This document shows, in pieces, positions 62,965 to 64,000 of a stretch of DNA of 64,000 nucleotides. A program made the position numbers and the translations under genes. This DNA is from Chrysoporthe austroafricana. Taxonomy: Eukaryota; Ascomycota; Sordariomycetes; Diaporthales; Cryphonectriaceae. The stretch spans positions 3,789,583 to 3,853,582 of the forward strand of contig JYIP02000002.1 in NCBI GenBank assembly GCA_001051155.2, read 5' to 3'. Within the stretch, counting starts at the first letter, position 1. Every line of letters begins with the position of its first letter. The notes under the pieces were generated by a model that was given only the letters and a program-made list of their open reading frames with translations, was not told the origin of the DNA and did no database searches.

Positions 62965-64000
62965 ATGCCGCGCCTCGTACGTCGCCGCCCGCTTTCTGAG
63001 CGCATATTGTCGGCGCTTAACCCATGGGACTTCTTTCTTTGGTTGTCAGAGGAAATCGAAATTAGAGACATCGGATCCAAATCGCTCGGCACCCAGCTCG
63101 GCCTTGCGCTGAACTTCATCTTCCTGCTTGCGCGCGCTAATGGCGTGTACTCGACGGGCAGTGTCGATGATGTGTTCAGCGACGTCGATCGCGCCGGTTG
63201 GATTGCGTACTTGGTGAGCATCGAGAGGATTCTCAGCTTGCATTTACCTCATCAAAGCGTTGCGCTGACTTCTTCTCCTCAGGCCTGGACGACTGCCTGG
63301 ATACTCGCGGGCTTCTCAGTTTGGAACGTAACCTACACATTCTGGCGGACCCGCGCATACCGATTCTTCGAACAAGATGTCGAGAAGCCAGCAGGCACAC
63401 CGAATGCGAAGCGAGTACGAGTCCAATCTTCGCCAGCCTCGTCATCCCCCATGAGGGCTCTGGGCCAAATCATCAGCTCAGAGAGCGCCGAATCCCGCGC
63501 TCACCCGGATAAGACGCGAGATGTGTGGGAGCTCCATCTGTGGGATCCTCTGCCGGCTTCTCTACAGCTTCTCTGCCTGTTCAGCCCTGTTCATGTGCTC
63601 ATCTACATGCTCGCCGTCCCACTGGCTCCGCTGGACCCTCGCCCGAGCGTGACTGTGTTCAAGTGCCTCGTTGAGCAAGTTGCGCTGTCCGCTCTTCTGC
63701 TTGCCGTCGAGTCCAAGTTCACACAGCAGAACAAAGACTCTACGTATGTTCAGAGGGAGGTCATGCGGGAATACGACATTAAATATGTGCACCCTCGCCT
63801 CCACCCTGTGGTTCGAGATGTTGGTACTCAGTGCGGAGAGGATGAAGACGGCTATGACCTGGAATTTGTCGAGGCCGGCACGCCAAGCACCTTGATCAAG
63901 CGTCCCTTCCAAACGAACCCCAATCCGAACTACTTGGTCCATATTGACCCTGACAATGTTGGAACCCCCCCCAGCCGGTCACAGAGCCCTCCGGTGATGG
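62965..64000 (+). CDS. NUR1: Nuclear rim protein Nur1 (DUF2418 family), 3' end cut by window edge
   Basis: Exons are 62965..63213 and 63283..>64000, with the frame open to the right edge. Nur1 is an inner nuclear membrane protein that in yeast tethers rDNA and heterochromatin at the nuclear rim (CLIP complex with Lem2/Heh1); fission yeast Mug154 is related. The N-terminal DUF2418 core is ERILSALNPWDFFLWLSEEI, IRDIGSKSLGTQLGLALNFI and the membrane segment AWTTAWILAGFSVWNVTYTF. After a Ser/Ala linker come DVWELHLWDPLPASLQLLCL, a second membrane region with FSPVHVLIYMLAVPLAP, and VALSALLLAVESKFTQQNKD with EYDIKYVHPRLHPVVRDVGT. The visible end is Pro/Asn-rich. Assignment is good; the C-terminus is not visible. 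Confidence 0.9.
   Translation, partial: MPRLVRRRPLSERILSALNPWDFFLWLSEEIEIRDIGSKSLGTQLGLALNFIFLLARANGVYSTGSVDDVFSDVDRAGWIAYLVSIERILSLHLPHQSVALTSSPQAWTTAWILAGFSVWNVTYTFWRTRAYRFFEQDVEKPAGTPNAKRVRVQSSPASSSPMRALGQIISSESAESRAHPDKTRDVWELHLWDPLPASLQLLCLFSPVHVLIYMLAVPLAPLDPRPSVTVFKCLVEQVALSALLLAVESKFTQQNKDSTYVQREVMREYDIKYVHPRLHPVVRDVGTQCGEDEDGYDLEFVEAGTPSTLIKRPFQTNPNPNYLVHIDPDNVGTPPSRSQSPPVM

Overview
The window is nuclear DNA from a filamentous ascomycete (Pezizomycotina, most likely Sordariomycetes). This rests on 23 recognisable protein genes carrying about 54 short introns (mostly 48-130 nt, with GTRNGT donors and CTNAC-like branch sites), on ergosterol biosynthesis (ERG5), on DASH and Spc97/98 spindle genes, and on a TMEM16 protein that aligns by eye along its whole length with the Nectria enzyme. 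I see no tRNA, rRNA, CRISPR array, intact transposon or secondary-metabolite cluster. Genes lie on both strands and are mostly housekeeping. Exon coordinates below come from reading splice sites by hand; every complete model has a length divisible by three.

Left part (1-19.6 kb): the 5' part of mitochondrial ribosomal protein uL29m (MRPL4) runs off the left edge. It is divergent from a tiny membrane-protein gene. A two-finger C2H2 transcription factor (3.4-5.0 kb) follows, and then about 11.6 kb with no convincing gene. That interval holds homopyrimidine tracts, a CA repeat and recurrent paired GTAC motifs. It ends at a gamma-tubulin complex component gene.

Middle (19.9-38.6 kb): EAF7 (NuA4), ASK1 (DASH), ERG5, a mitochondrial rhodanese and a Yip1-family Golgi protein lead into a protein-synthesis neighbourhood. 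This comprises the ubiquitin-L40 fusion, RRN7 (Pol I core factor), eIF5A, deoxyhypusine hydroxylase (LIA1) and RPA12 (Pol I subunit). eIF5A and LIA1 are adjacent and divergent: the enzyme hydroxylates a lysine of its neighbour's product. RPA12 in turn shares a 528-bp divergent promoter with SCC2.

Right part (38.6-64 kb): SCC2 (cohesin loader), a Rab24-like GTPase with a long Gly/Ser insertion, a cytochrome b2-type L-lactate dehydrogenase whose third intron is filled by a roughly 120-nt A tract containing an undetermined base, RAE1, a 788-residue Cys-pair plus double-SH3 protein of no known function, a TMEM16 scramblase, NPC2, VMA7, and NUR1 running off the right edge.

The strongest points for follow-up are the eIF5A-LIA1 pair, the ubiquitin-L40 gene architecture (start codon split by an intron, a 7-nt exon, and a stop codon alone in the last coding exon), the uncharacterised SH3 protein, the large gene-poor interval next to the C2H2 regulator, and two GC-AG introns.
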